64,000 nt of DNA from Bradyrhizobium sp. SZCCT0148 (GCF_018129985.1 NZ_JAFCKT010000015.1:61786-125785); one strand, 5' to 3'; shown: positions 8,132 to 18,794, counted from the stretch's first letter. Notes: generated from the sequence alone by a model not told the origin. Numbers and translations: made by a program.

Positions 8132-9163
8132 ATGGGTGAAACAGTGACGATCCAGAAAAATTGGCAAGAACTGATTCGACCGAACAAGCTCCAGGTCACG
8201 CCCGGCAGCGATTCGAACCGTTTCGCGACCATCGTCGCCGAGCCGCTCGAACGCGGCTTCGGCCAGACCCTCGGCAACGCGCTGCGCCGCATCCTGCTCT
8301 CCTCGCTCCAGGGCGCAGCGGTGCAGTCGGTGCACATCGACGGCGTGCTGCACGAGTTCTCCTCGATCGCGGGCGTTCGTGAGGACGTCACCGACATCGT
8401 GCTCAACATCAAGGACATCTCGATCAAGATGCAGGGCGAAGGCCCCAAGCGCATGGTCGTGAAGAAGTCCGGCCCGGGCGTCGTCACCGCCGGCGACATC
8501 CAGACCGTGGGCGACGTCGTCGTGCTGAACCCGGACCTGCAGATCTGCACCCTCGACGAGGGTGCCGAGATCCGCATGGAGTTCACGGTCGCCACCGGCA
8601 AGGGCTACGTGCCCGCCGAGCGCAACCGTCCCGAGGATGCGCCGATCGGCCTGATCCCGGTCGACAGCCTGTACTCGCCGGTCCGCAAGGTCTCCTACAA
8701 GGTCGAGAACACCCGTGAGGGCCAGATCCTCGACTACGACAAGCTGACCATGACGATCGAGACCAACGGCGCGCTGACGCCGGATGATTCGGTGGCCTAT
8801 GCCGCTCGCATCCTCCAGGATCAGCTCAACGTGTTCGTCAACTTCGAAGAGCCGCGCAAGGAAGTCGCCCAGGAGATCATCCCGGACCTCGCCTTCAACC
8901 CGGCCTTCCTCAAGAAGGTGGACGAGCTCGAGCTGTCGGTGCGTTCGGCCAATTGCTTGAAGAACGACAACATCGTCTACATCGGCGACCTCGTGCAGAA
9001 GAGCGAAGCGGAAATGCTCCGCACTCCGAACTTCGGCCGCAAGTCGCTCAACGAGATCAAGGAAGTGCTGGCCCAGATGGGTCTGCATCTCGGCATGGAA
9101 GTGCCGGGCTGGCCGCCGGAGAACATCGACGAGCTCGCCAAGCGCTTCGAGGATCACTACTGA
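8132..9163 (+). CDS. rpoA: RNA polymerase subunit alpha
   Basis: RpoA dimerises to nucleate RNA polymerase assembly, and its C-terminal domain contacts UP elements and activators. The ATG at 8132 gives a 343-aa protein starting MGETVTIQKNWQEL, the form I recall for Bradyrhizobium; a GTG at 8144 (MTIQKNW) is an alternative. The N-terminal domain shows ERGFGQTLGNALRRILLSS. The C-terminal domain shows LELSVRSANCLKNDNI and RTPNFGRKSLNEIKEVL. The length is normal and the protein is intact. Confidence 0.98.
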   Translation: MGETVTIQKNWQELIRPNKLQVTPGSDSNRFATIVAEPLERGFGQTLGNALRRILLSSLQGAAVQSVHIDGVLHEFSSIAGVREDVTDIVLNIKDISIKMQGEGPKRMVVKKSGPGVVTAGDIQTVGDVVVLNPDLQICTLDEGAEIRMEFTVATGKGYVPAERNRPEDAPIGLIPVDSLYSPVRKVSYKVENTREGQILDYDKLTMTIETNGALTPDDSVAYAARILQDQLNVFVNFEEPRKEVAQEIIPDLAFNPAFLKKVDELELSVRSANCLKNDNIVYIGDLVQKSEAEMLRTPNFGRKSLNEIKEVLAQMGLHLGMEVPGWPPENIDELAKRFEDHY

Positions 9164-9302
9164 GTTCGGCGAATGGGGACTGGCGAATAGCGGAAGTCGC
9201 TGCTCGCCATTCACCACTCGCTATCTGGGCGAACGCAGGCAGCCCACCTGAGCAACATGTCCGACGAACCGTCGCGGCAGTTTTTACGTAAGGAATAGTC
9301 AC

Positions 9303-9719
9303 ATGCGTCACGGCAAGGTTCATCGGAAGCTCAATCGTACGGCCGAGCATCGCCGCGCGATGTTCGCCAACATGTGCGCTGCGCTGATCAAGCACGAGCA
9401 GATCGTCACCACACTGCCGAAGGCGAAGGAATTGCGTCCGATCGTCGAGAAGCTCGTCACCCTCGGTAAGAAGGGTGGGCTGGCGATGCGCCGCCAGGCG
9501 ATCTCCGAGATGCGCGACAAGGACCAGGTCAGGAAGCTGTTCGACGTGCTGGCGGCTCGCTACAAGGACCGTCAGGGCGGCTACACCCGCATCATCAAGG
9601 CCGGCTTCCGCTACGGCGACAACGCCCCGATGGCCGTGATCGAGTTCGTCGATCGCGACGTCGACGCCAAGGGCCAGGATTCCGGTCCGGTGCAGGAGAA
9701 GGAAGCCGAGGCGGCGTAA
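9303..9719 (+). CDS. rplQ: 50S ribosomal protein L17
   Basis: L17 lies at the peptide exit side of the 50S subunit. The 138-aa product starts MRHGKVHRKLNRTAEHRRAM, the family signature, and includes YKDRQGGYTRIIKAGFRYGD. The C-terminus carries an acidic extension of about 20 residues (VQEKEAEAA). The ribosome site is a TAAGGAATAG-type sequence. It is the last gene of the operon and is followed by a strong intrinsic terminator. Confidence 0.98.
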   Translation: MRHGKVHRKLNRTAEHRRAMFANMCAALIKHEQIVTTLPKAKELRPIVEKLVTLGKKGGLAMRRQAISEMRDKDQVRKLFDVLAARYKDRQGGYTRIIKAGFRYGDNAPMAVIEFVDRDVDAKGQDSGPVQEKEAEAA

Positions 9720-9746
9720 GCCGGTCGGTATTCGAGTTTCAGAAAG

Positions 9747-9772
9747 CGGCGCCCCTTGGGCGCCGTTTTTTT
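9747..9772 (+). terminator. Rho-independent terminator after rplQ
   Basis: An 8-bp GC-rich stem (CGGCGCCC at 9747-9754, GGGCGCCG at 9758-9765) with loop CTT is followed by seven T residues (9766-9772). This is a textbook intrinsic terminator placed 27 bases after the rplQ stop, closing the ribosomal supercluster. Confidence 0.93.
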
Positions 9773-10087
9773 GTATGCCGTGGCCGTTGGCCCCTGACCG
9801 CTTCCCATTGCCTGCAAAGCGGGCGACTTCGTGAGGCCTTGGCGCCAAGGGCAATCGCCAAATCGAACGTGCGATTACGCAAGGCATCGTGTGCTGCGGG
9901 GCAAGCTCAACTCGCCGCTGGTGTATGCTCCCCATTGCAGCGCATCCAGCGTCGACAAGAAGGGGCGCTGCGCTTTGCCCGGCTTGCGGCGTGCGGTCAT
10001 CGCGGCCGATCCTCACGCCTCAGTGAGGGTCGGTTGAAGCTGCTTGCGCAGTGCACGATATTTCCGCCAACCCTCATGGAGCCACGC
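9773..10087. other. intergenic region, no gene seen
   Basis: Between the rplQ terminator and the SDR start no coding region with family resemblance, tRNA or repeat was recognised. A weak inverted repeat CCTCAC/GTGAGG lies at 10011-10028. The region presumably holds the SDR promoter, but no convincing -35/-10 pair was seen. Confidence 0.5.
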
Positions 10088-10876
10088 ATGAACATCGACC
10101 TTTCCGGAAAGACCGCCCTCGTGACCGGCTCGACTGCCGGCATCGGCCACGCCATTGCCAACGGCCTCGCGGCCTCCGGCGCCAGTGTCGTGATCAACGG
10201 CCGGGGCCAGGACAAGGTCGACGCCGCCGTGCGCAAGCTGGAAGCGACGGGCGCGAAGGTGCGCGGAATCGCTGCCGACGTCTCGACTGCCGCGGGCTGC
10301 AAGGCGCTGGTTGCGGCGTTGCCGGACGTCGACATCCTCATCAACAACGCCGGCATCTTCGAGCCCAAGGATTTCTTCGACATCCCGGACGAGGACTGGA
10401 GCCGCTTCTTCGAGGTCAACGTCATGAGCGGCGTGCGGCTGTCGCGCGCTTATCTCAAGGGCATGCTGAAGCGCAATTGGGGCCGCATCGTCTTCATCTC
10501 ATCGGAGTCCGGGCTCAACATTCCCGTCGAGATGATCCACTACGGCATGAGCAAGACCGCCCAGCTCTCGGTCGCGCGCGGCCTGGCGCAGCTCACTCGC
10601 GGCACGGGTGTTACTGTCAACTCCGTGCTGCCCGGACCGACGATGTCGGAGGGCGTCGAGACTTTCGTGAAGGATCTCGCCAAGCAGAACGGGCAGTCGG
10701 TCGATGAGGCCGCCGCCAATTTCGTCAAGCAGCATCGCCCGAGCTCGCTTTTGCAGCGCTTCGCCAGCGTCGACGAGATCGCCAACATGGTGGTCTATGT
10801 CGCCTCGAAGCAGGCGTCCGCGACCAACGGTGCGGCGCTGCGCGCGGAAGGCGGCATCGTCAATACGATCGCCTGA
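10088..10876 (+). CDS. SDR family oxidoreductase
   Basis: This is a classical short-chain dehydrogenase/reductase of 262 aa using NAD(P)H on an unknown substrate. The start at 10088 is chosen because GGAG (10078-10081) is well spaced; the ATG at 10076 would lack a site. Visible motifs are the cofactor motif TGSTAGIG (13-20), NNAG (86-89), Ser139, and the active pair Tyr152/Lys156 in HYGMSK. The C-terminal region has an insertion-like segment (FVKQHRPSSLLQRFASVDEI) and ends in a substrate-binding part typical of the family. A DUF1330 gene follows after 8 bases, so they are probably co-transcribed. Confidence 0.92.
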   Translation: MNIDLSGKTALVTGSTAGIGHAIANGLAASGASVVINGRGQDKVDAAVRKLEATGAKVRGIAADVSTAAGCKALVAALPDVDILINNAGIFEPKDFFDIPDEDWSRFFEVNVMSGVRLSRAYLKGMLKRNWGRIVFISSESGLNIPVEMIHYGMSKTAQLSVARGLAQLTRGTGVTVNSVLPGPTMSEGVETFVKDLAKQNGQSVDEAAANFVKQHRPSSLLQRFASVDEIANMVVYVASKQASATNGAALRAEGGIVNTIA

Positions 10877-10884
10877 GGCCAAGC

Positions 10885-11181
10885 ATGGCGGCCTATGTGA
10901 TTTCCGAAGTCGAGATGCGCGATCCCGACGCATTCGAGGCCTATCGCACGCTTGCCGCGAGGACGATCGCGCAGTACGGCGGGCGTTATCTCGTCCGCGG
11001 CGGCAAGGCCGAGCTTGCTGAAGGCCACCTACCAGCGAAGGCCATCGTCGTCGTCGAATTCGCGTCGATGGCGAGGCTGAAGGAGTGGTACGCCTCGCCG
11101 GAATATGCGGAGGCGCTGAAGGTGCGGCAGACGGCGCTGGAGCGGCGTCTGGTGTTCGTCGAAGGCGCAACCGAAGCGTAG
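10885..11181 (+). CDS. DUF1330 family protein
   Basis: The 98-aa product starts MAAYVISEVEMRDPDAFEAY and contains GGRYLVRGG and VVEFASMARLKEWYASPEY, the pattern of DUF1330 (a dimeric alpha/beta-barrel fold). The biochemical function of this family is not established. It begins 8 bases after the SDR and probably shares its transcript; the SDR and this protein may act in the same catabolic step, which is inference. Confidence 0.9.
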   Translation: MAAYVISEVEMRDPDAFEAYRTLAARTIAQYGGRYLVRGGKAELAEGHLPAKAIVVVEFASMARLKEWYASPEYAEALKVRQTALERRLVFVEGATEA

Positions 11182-11281
11182 CTGCCGTTGGTTGAGCAAA
11201 CGAGGCGCGCCCACCGGTTGCGGGTCGAGAAATGGTGGGCACGGCGCAAGTGCGCGTTTGCCCACCCTGCGAGACCTTTGC

Positions 11282-12295
11282 CTACCACCCCTCCAGCACG
11301 ATCTTGCCGCGCGATTTTCCGCTCTCGAGCAGCGCATGCGCGCGCTTGAGGTTGGCGGCGTTGATCGTGCCGAAAGTCTGATCGAGCGTGGTACGCAGCA
11401 CGCCCTTGTCGATGAGGTCTGCGACGTCGTTCAGCAGATGATGTTGCGCGATCATGTCTGCCGTCTGGAACGAGGAGCGCGTGAACATCGATTCCCAGTG
11501 GACCGAAATCGCCTTGCCCTTGAACGTACTCATGTTGAACTCCGGGGGATCGTCGATCAGGCCGAACCGGCCTTGCGGCGCCATCAATTCGGCGATCGCC
11601 TTGTAGTGCTGGTCGGTGAAGGTGAGGCTCGCCACCAGCGCGACCGGCGGCAGCTTCAAATTTTCGATCTGCTCCTTCATCGGTTGGCCATGATCGATCA
11701 CCGCGTGTGCGCCCAGATCGAGACACCATGTCTGCGATTCCGGACGCGTCGCAGTCGCGACCACCGTGAGACCGGTGAGGCGGCGGGCAAGCTGGATCAG
11801 AATCGAGCCGACGCCGCCGGCGCCGCCCGTGATCAGCAGCGTGCGCGGATCGACGCTCTTGCCGGGCACCGCGCCGAGTCGATCGAACAGCAATTCCCAG
11901 GCGGTGATGGAGGTGAGGGGAAGGGCGGCTGACTGGGCAAACGAGAGCGACCTCGGCTTGAGGCCTGTGATGCGTTCGTCGACCAGATGGAATTCGGCAT
12001 TGGTGCCCTGGCGCAGGATCGAGCCGGCGTAAAACACCTCGTCGCCCGGCTTGAACAGCGTGACCTCGGGACCGACCGCATCGACCACGCCGGCCGCGTC
12101 GTAGCCCAAGATCTTGGTCTCGCCCTCGGGCGGCGCTGCGCGCTTGCGCACCTTGTAATCGACCGGGTTGGCCGAGATCGCCTTCACGGCGACGCGGATG
12201 TCGCGTCCCTTTGGCTCGGGCTTGGCGGTCTCGAAATCGATCAGCGAATCCGCGTCCTCGATCGGAAGCGATTTCTTGTAGCCGACGGCTTTCAT
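11282..12295 (-). CDS. zinc-type alcohol dehydrogenase-like / quinone oxidoreductase family protein
   Basis: This 337-aa medium-chain dehydrogenase/reductase starts MKAVGYKKSLPIEDADSL. The GroES-like domain (about 1-125) has ISANPVDYKVR and the segment ILGYDAAGVVDAVG. The Rossmann domain has the loop ITGGAGGVGSILIQLARR (about 155-172). The structural-zinc Cys cluster of true alcohol dehydrogenases is absent, so it is more like an NADPH quinone reductase or enone reductase. It is transcribed away from an HxlR-type regulator, a frequent pairing in which the regulator senses electrophiles or quinones and controls the reductase. Confidence 0.9.
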   Translation of the reverse strand: MKAVGYKKSLPIEDADSLIDFETAKPEPKGRDIRVAVKAISANPVDYKVRKRAAPPEGETKILGYDAAGVVDAVGPEVTLFKPGDEVFYAGSILRQGTNAEFHLVDERITGLKPRSLSFAQSAALPLTSITAWELLFDRLGAVPGKSVDPRTLLITGGAGGVGSILIQLARRLTGLTVVATATRPESQTWCLDLGAHAVIDHGQPMKEQIENLKLPPVALVASLTFTDQHYKAIAELMAPQGRFGLIDDPPEFNMSTFKGKAISVHWESMFTRSSFQTADMIAQHHLLNDVADLIDKGVLRTTLDQTFGTINAANLKRAHALLESGKSRGKIVLEGW

Positions 12296-12375
12296 GGCTT
12301 GTCTCCATCCAGATGGCGCGCAGCCACGGCAGGGGCGCCTGACCTGCTAACTGTCCCGCTGGCTCCCTTTTGGCA

Positions 12376-12403
12376 AGTACTGTAAATTCGGGGATATAGT
12401 CCC
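12376..12403. promoter_or_regulatory. possible HxlR operator in divergent promoter
   Basis: The 134-base gap between the divergent reductase and HxlR genes contains AGTACT (12376-12381) and, 9 bases on, GGGA-TATAG-TCCC (12391-12403), both inverted repeats. The AT-rich patch between them is unusual for this genome. Location and symmetry suggest an operator for the HxlR protein. Confidence 0.4.
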
Positions 12404-12429
12404 TGTTTGGATACCATTGGAAAATACGC

Positions 12430-12807
12430 ATGAAACGGCGCGATTTTGCGCGGCGCCCGGGCTGCTCGGTCGAGGCGACGTTGGATCTGATCGATGGCAA
12501 ATGGAAGGGCGTGATCCTCTATCACCTGCAGAGCGGCACCCAGCGCTTCGGCGAACTGCGCCGCCGGATGCCCGGCATCACCCAGCGCATGCTGACAAAA
12601 CAGCTTCGCGCGCTGGAGGAGGACAAGCTCGTCATCCGCAAGGTCTATGCGGAGGTGCCGCCGCGGGTGGAGTATTGTCTCTCCGAGTTGGGTGAGAGCC
12701 TCAAGCCGGTGATCGACATCCTGAAGGCCTGGGGCGAGAGCCATCAGCAGCGGCTGTCCTGCGCAGCGCCGCCGGTGGTGGTGAGAAAGCCGAAGCGCGC
12801 GGCGTAA
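12430..12807 (+). CDS. HxlR family winged-helix transcriptional regulator
   Basis: The 125-aa product shows the HxlR pattern: a Cys near the N-terminus (RRPGCSVEATLDLIDGKWKG), then FGELRRRMPGITQRMLTKQLRALE (the recognition helix region), and the wing with PPRVEYCLSELGESLKPVID. The conserved Cys15 is the residue that senses redox or aldehydes in studied relatives such as HypR and YodB. Divergent placement beside a quinone-reductase-like gene supports such a role here, by inference. Confidence 0.93.
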   Translation: MKRRDFARRPGCSVEATLDLIDGKWKGVILYHLQSGTQRFGELRRRMPGITQRMLTKQLRALEEDKLVIRKVYAEVPPRVEYCLSELGESLKPVIDILKAWGESHQQRLSCAAPPVVVRKPKRAA

Positions 12808-12819
12808 TTCCCGCATGGT

Positions 12820-12847
12820 CCCGGGCTCGCGCTTGCGCGCGCCCGGG
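12820..12847. terminator. hairpin between convergent HxlR and porin genes
   Basis: CCCGGGC (12820-12826) pairs with GCCCGGG (12841-12847), with further partial GC pairing inside. It lies between the ends of two convergent genes, so it could act as a bidirectional terminator, although no T run is present. The sequence also resembles the GC-rich palindromes common between genes of this genus. Confidence 0.4.
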
Positions 12848-12860
12848 ATGACGGGCGATG

Positions 12861-14474
12861 CTAGAACGCGAACTGCGTGCGCATCGCGACCGCGTCGAAC
12901 TTCGAGCCGGCATCGGCGGTCGAGACCGGCGAAGCCTGCCGCGACACCGTGCCATGCAGGTAGTCGAGCATGAAGCGGACGTTGCCGTTGACGTACCAGT
13001 TGAGCGCCAGCGTGTAGACGGTCTGCCGCCCGCCTGCGATCCCGGTCGCTGTGCCCAGCTGACTGTTGAGGTCGACCGTCGAGAACCGTCCTGCGATTTC
13101 CCACGCGCCCCAGCCGCCGCCTTCGAGCGAGAACGGGTGCGCCGGCTTGACGCCGCCATAGGCCGCGTTGGCGGCGTTGTAGCTGCGGCCTTCGCCCGTG
13201 AGCACGTAGCCGGCCTGCGCATAACCGCCCTGGAATTTCAGGCTGGGTGCGCCGACCAGTGGCACGCCGGTGTTGGCGGTTCGGTCGATATTGTACCAGA
13301 AGTACTCGCCCTGAACGATGAGTGGACCATAGGTCGCTGCGGCTTCGACGCTGTAGACCTGCGCGCCTGAGGCATTGGCGATCGCGCCGGTGGAGATCAG
13401 CGTGGTCGGGTCGAGACGCAACTCCGGACGATCGCTGAGCGTGACCGTTTGTGTGTTGGCGATGAGATTGCGCGGCGGCTGGATCAGCCACTGGGCGTCG
13501 GCGCCGATATGCACCGAATAGTCCTTGCCGCTGATGGGATTGCCGGCAACGCGCGCGACTGCGCCATATTGCTCGCTCGTGCCTGCCGGCGCCGCGCTTG
13601 AAGCCGAGTGGATCGCGCCGGTCGTCGGCCCCGTGACGTAGCCGCCGATCCAGAGTTGGTCGTTGTACCATCGCGTACCGGCCGCTGAGCGGAAGTCGCC
13701 GGCCGCGATATTGGTCGCGATGATGCCGGCCGAGGCGCGTTCCATGAACATGATGTCGTTGGAGCTGGTGGCTTCATCCAGCGTGTAGGGCAGGTCCATG
13801 ATGCCGGCTTCGACTGCCATCTTGCCGCCGAACGGCTTCAAGCCGGTGAAGCTGAGATAGGCGTTCTCGACGCCCGAGACGCCGCCGCCCGGCAGCGAGC
13901 CCGGTGCCGTGCCGCCAAAGCCGTCGGAGGAGCCGCCGAAATCGTAGATGAGCGCGAAGTTCCAGTCGTTGAGGAACTTGCCGGTGACGCCGATGCGCGC
14001 GCGGCGGACGTTCTGGCCGCTGTCGAGCTTCTGCGGCACGGTGGCTGCCGTGTTGGGGCGATAGTCGTAGCCTCCGACATCGTAATGGAGGCGGCTGGTG
14101 ATGGCGACGCAATTGGCTTGGTCGGCGGTGCAGATCGTGGGGCGGTTGTTCGGCATGGTCACGACCACACCGGACGCCGGTGCCGGCCCCTTGACCGGGA
14201 TCGCCGCGTTCGCGTTGGCCACCACCGCCTTGGCTTCCGAGCGCGCTTCGGCCTTCGCCTCGGCCTTGGCTTCGACTCGCGCCTTCGCGGTGGCGGCGGT
14301 GTTCGCCGCAGTCTGGCTCTGGAGCTTGTCGAGCTTCTGCTCCAGCATCTTCAGCTGTTGCTTGAGCAGCGCGATCTCCTGCGCGCTGCTGTTTCCCGAT
14401 TGAGCTTGGGCCTGCGAGGCCGCCAGCGCGCCGGCGAGACCAATCGCCGTGGCCGCAATTCTTGTCCTGCTCAC
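12861..14474 (-). CDS. OprP/OprO-like phosphate-selective porin
   Basis: This is an outer-membrane beta-barrel protein. The GTG start at 14474 is preferred because GGAGG lies 6 bases upstream and it opens directly into a signal peptide (MSRTRIAATAIGLAGALAA...AQA); a GTG 21 bases further up has no site. The mature N-terminus has a predicted coiled coil (EIALLKQQLKMLEQKLDKLQ) and an Ala/Lys/Glu repeat, then the barrel with GKFLNDWNFALIYDFGG and LMLDYLHG-type strands. The last residue is Phe (MRTQFAF), the usual outer-membrane protein ending. Length after the start choice is 537 aa. Substrate preference cannot be read from sequence. Confidence 0.88.
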   Translation of the reverse strand: MSRTRIAATAIGLAGALAASQAQAQSGNSSAQEIALLKQQLKMLEQKLDKLQSQTAANTAATAKARVEAKAEAKAEARSEAKAVVANANAAIPVKGPAPASGVVVTMPNNRPTICTADQANCVAITSRLHYDVGGYDYRPNTAATVPQKLDSGQNVRRARIGVTGKFLNDWNFALIYDFGGSSDGFGGTAPGSLPGGGVSGVENAYLSFTGLKPFGGKMAVEAGIMDLPYTLDEATSSNDIMFMERASAGIIATNIAAGDFRSAAGTRWYNDQLWIGGYVTGPTTGAIHSASSAAPAGTSEQYGAVARVAGNPISGKDYSVHIGADAQWLIQPPRNLIANTQTVTLSDRPELRLDPTTLISTGAIANASGAQVYSVEAAATYGPLIVQGEYFWYNIDRTANTGVPLVGAPSLKFQGGYAQAGYVLTGEGRSYNAANAAYGGVKPAHPFSLEGGGWGAWEIAGRFSTVDLNSQLGTATGIAGGRQTVYTLALNWYVNGNVRFMLDYLHGTVSRQASPVSTADAGSKFDAVAMRTQFAF

Positions 14475-14542
14475 GTCACGCCTCCATCGTTTCACGAAAC
14501 TTCCCCAAGTCGACTGCGGGAGAGCCTAGGTGTGATCGATGA

Positions 14543-14701
14543 CTACCCCGCGACGCCGCGTCCCGTTGAGCGGGTTCCGCTGATGCAAATTCGCCGCACC
14601 CGAATCCGCGCGGCCTCACAATGCGGGATGAGGTACATCATGCCAATCGACCCCTCGGGAAAATTGTCGATTCGCACGCCGAGCTTGCATTGCGGACACA
14701 C
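14543..14701 (-). CDS. possible short zinc-motif ORF (weak)
   Basis: A 52-codon frame with a GTG start reads MCPQCKLGVRIDNFPEGS, then MMYLIPHCEAARIRVRRI. The CPQC pair and a later HC could bind a metal. There is no good ribosome site for the GTG, and the frame lies in the upstream region of the protease gene at 14788. It may be a chance reading or a remnant. It is listed because the otherwise gene-free gap (14475-14787) holds nothing else recognisable. Confidence 0.22.
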   Translation of the reverse strand: MCPQCKLGVRIDNFPEGSIGMMYLIPHCEAARIRVRRICISGTRSTGRGVAG

Positions 14702-14787
14702 CGGAAAGGGGGCCGAATTGCCGGCCGGCGCCCTTCTATTGGCGGGCGAACGCGCCTATATTCCGTCGTCTTTTCCGAGAGGTATGA

Positions 14788-16190
<1,403 letters not shown>

Positions 16191-16194
<4 letters not shown>

Positions 16195-17519
16195 GTCCGA
16201 AGCGACCACAAGCGCCAACTCTCTTTGCCGCGGCGGGGCTCGACCACGAGGCCCCGCATCCGCTGCCGGACCGGCTGCGCCCGCGCACGCTGTCGGAGGT
16301 CGTCGGCCAGGACCACATCCTCGGCCCCGACGGTGCACTGACGCGCATGCTGGAGACGCGCACGCTGGGGTCGCTGGTGTTCTGGGGGCCGCCCGGCACC
16401 GGCAAGACCACGGTGGCGCGGCTGCTGGCGGACGCGACCGACCTGCATTTCGAGCAGATCTCCGCCGTGTTCTCGGGCGTCGCCGATCTGAAGAAGGCGT
16501 TCGACGCCGCGCGTGCCCGCCGCGAGATGGGCAAGGGCACGCTGCTGTTCGTCGACGAGGTGCACAGATTCAATCGCGCCCAGCAGGATTCGTTTCTGCC
16601 CGTGATGGAAGACGGCACGGTGGTGATGGTCGGCGCCACCACCGAAAACCCGTCCTTCGAGCTCAACGCGGCGCTTCTGTCGCGTGCGCGCGTCTTGGTG
16701 TTTCGCTCGCTCGATGCTGCCGCGATCGAGAAGCTGTTCGCGCATGCCGAGGCGGTCGAGGGCAAGAAGCTGCCGCTCGATGCGGAGGCGCGCGCGGTGC
16801 TGGTACGCATGGCCGATGGCGATGGAAGGGCGTCGCTGACGCTCGCTGAAGAGGTCTGGCGCTCGGCGCGGGCGGACGAGATTTTCAATGCCGCGCAGCT
16901 GCAGGAGATTTTGCAGCGCCGCGCGCCGATCTACGACAAATCGGCCGATGGCCATTACAATTTGATCTCGGCGCTGCATAAGTCGGTGCGCGGCTCCGAT
17001 CCCGATGCCGCCCTGTATTATCTCTGCCGGATGCTGGATGCCGGCGAGGACCCGCTGTTCCTGGCCCGCCGTGTCGTGCGCATGGCGGTGGAGGACATCG
17101 GTCTTGCCGATCCGCAAGGACTCGTCATCGCCAATGCGGCCAAGGACGCCTTCGATTTCCTCGGCCATCCCGAGGGCGAGCTCGCGATCGCGCAGGCGGT
17201 CGTCTATCTCGCCACCGCGCCGAAATCGAACGCGGTCTACACCGCCTTCAAGGCTGCGATGCAGACGGCCAAGCACGCCGGCTCGCTGCTGCCGCCCAAG
17301 CACATCCTCAATTCGCCGACCAAGCTGATGAAGTCCGAAGGCTACGGCGCCGCGTACGAATACGACCACGACACTCCCGACGCCTTCTCCGGCCAGGACT
17401 ATTTTCCGGAAGCCCTGGGCCGCCAGACCTTCTACGATCCGCCCGAGCGCGGTTTCGAGCGCGAGATCAGGAAGCGACTGGACTATTGGGCCAAGCTGCG
17501 CAAGGAGCGGGGCGGCTAA
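16191..17519 (+). CDS. rarA: replication-associated recombination protein A (AAA ATPase)
   Basis: RarA (MgsA) is a clamp-loader-like ATPase that acts at stalled replication forks. The 442-aa product has Walker A GPPGTGKT (66-73), Walker B LLFVDEVH (118-125), sensor 1 region VGATTENPSFELN, and the C-terminal tetramerisation part LISALHKSVRGSDPDAALYY. The ATG overlaps the stop of the upstream protease by 4 bases. The protease-rarA order is also seen in other alphaproteobacteria as far as I recall. Complete. Confidence 0.96.
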
Positions 17520-17576
17520 GGTCCAAATCGCCATTTCGCAGTGACGCGAGGCCTCTTTTGGGCTAGGCAGGCAGCC

Positions 17577-18794
17577 ATGAGCCGCCGCATCAAGAGAATG
17601 AACCCAAAGCCCCGTTCGCGGGACGAGCGCGACGAGTCGCGTCCGTTCAAGGCGCGCACCGCGAAGGCGGCCGGACCACGGCCGGGCAGCAAGCCTGGGG
17701 CGAAGCCGCCGCGGTTTGCTGCAGAGCGCCCCGAGCGGCGCGTGGCCAAAGCCGCTCCACAAGAGCGTCCGGCGCCCGAGAAGCCCGTCGAGGCGCTGCT
17801 GCCGACCAAGGTGCAGACCGTCAAGGTTACGGCCGACGAGAACAACATGCGCGTCGACCGCTTCCTCGAGGCGCGCTTTCCCGGCCTGTCGTTCTCCCAC
17901 ATCCAGCGCGTCGTGCGCAAAGGCGAGTTGCGCGTCGACGGCAAGCGCGTCGATAGCAAGGACCGGCTGGAGGAGGGCCAGAGCGTCCGCATTCCGCCGC
18001 TGAAGCTGGACACGCCGAAGGCTGCGAGCCCGCTCTCGGAAGCCGCGCAAAAGACGCTCGCCGCGCTGAAGGAGATGACGCTATACGAGGACGATGACGT
18101 CCTCGTGCTCAACAAGCCGTTTGGGCTTGCGGTGCAAGGCGGCTCCGGCACGACGCGGCACATCGACCAGATGCTGGAGGTGATGCGCGACTCCAAGGGG
18201 CAGAAGCCGCGGCTCGTGCACCGGATCGACAAGGACACGTCTGGCTGCCTTCTGATCGCGAAGACCCGTTTCGCGGCCTCGCATCTGACCGGGGCGTTCC
18301 GCTCGCGGTCGGCGCGTAAGACCTATTGGGCGCTGGTGCCGGGCCTGCCGAAGCCGAAGCAGGGCCGCATCTCGACCTTCCTTGCCAAGGAAGAGAGCGA
18401 GGACGACACCATCATGCGCATCGCCCAGCACGGCGACGAAGGCGCCAGCCACGCGGTGACCTATTACGCAGTGGTCGAGACCGCCGGCAACAAGCTGACC
18501 TGGGTGTCGCTGAAGCCGGTGACAGGCCGCACACACCAGCTGCGCGCCCACATGGAGCATATCGGCCATCCCATCGTCGGCGATCCCAAATATTTCAACA
18601 TCGAGAATTGGAAACTGCCGGGCGGCCTGCAAAACCGGCTGCATCTCTTGGCGCGCCGCATCGTCATTCCGCATCCGCGCGGCGGCGTGATCGACGCCAC
18701 CGCGCCGTTGCCGCAGCACATGCAGCAGTCGTGGAATCTGCTGGGGCTGGATGCGGCCCGCTTCGACCCGATCGAGAACGCGCCGGAGGAGTAG
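17577..18794 (+). CDS. RluA-family 23S rRNA pseudouridine synthase (RluC/D-like)
   Basis: The enzyme isomerises specific uridines in 23S rRNA. The start at 17577 (MSRRIKRMNPKPRSR) is chosen over a GTG at 17541; the ribosome site is weak in both. A basic, disordered N-terminus of about 75 residues precedes the S4 RNA-binding domain (NMRVDRFLEARFPGLSFSHI and on). The catalytic domain has HRIDKDTSG with Asp218 as the nucleophile, and GRTHQLRAHMEHIGHPIVGD. RluC and RluD cannot be told apart here. Confidence 0.92.
   Translation: MSRRIKRMNPKPRSRDERDESRPFKARTAKAAGPRPGSKPGAKPPRFAAERPERRVAKAAPQERPAPEKPVEALLPTKVQTVKVTADENNMRVDRFLEARFPGLSFSHIQRVVRKGELRVDGKRVDSKDRLEEGQSVRIPPLKLDTPKAASPLSEAAQKTLAALKEMTLYEDDDVLVLNKPFGLAVQGGSGTTRHIDQMLEVMRDSKGQKPRLVHRIDKDTSGCLLIAKTRFAASHLTGAFRSRSARKTYWALVPGLPKPKQGRISTFLAKEESEDDTIMRIAQHGDEGASHAVTYYAVVETAGNKLTWVSLKPVTGRTHQLRAHMEHIGHPIVGDPKYFNIENWKLPGGLQNRLHLLARRIVIPHPRGGVIDATAPLPQHMQQSWNLLGLDAARFDPIENAPEE

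Noticed and set aside
6926..9217. 763-codon minus-strand frame opposite rpsM, rpsK and rpoA
   Set aside because: The plus strand carries three certain genes here; the opposite frame crosses all intergenic gaps and has no domain.
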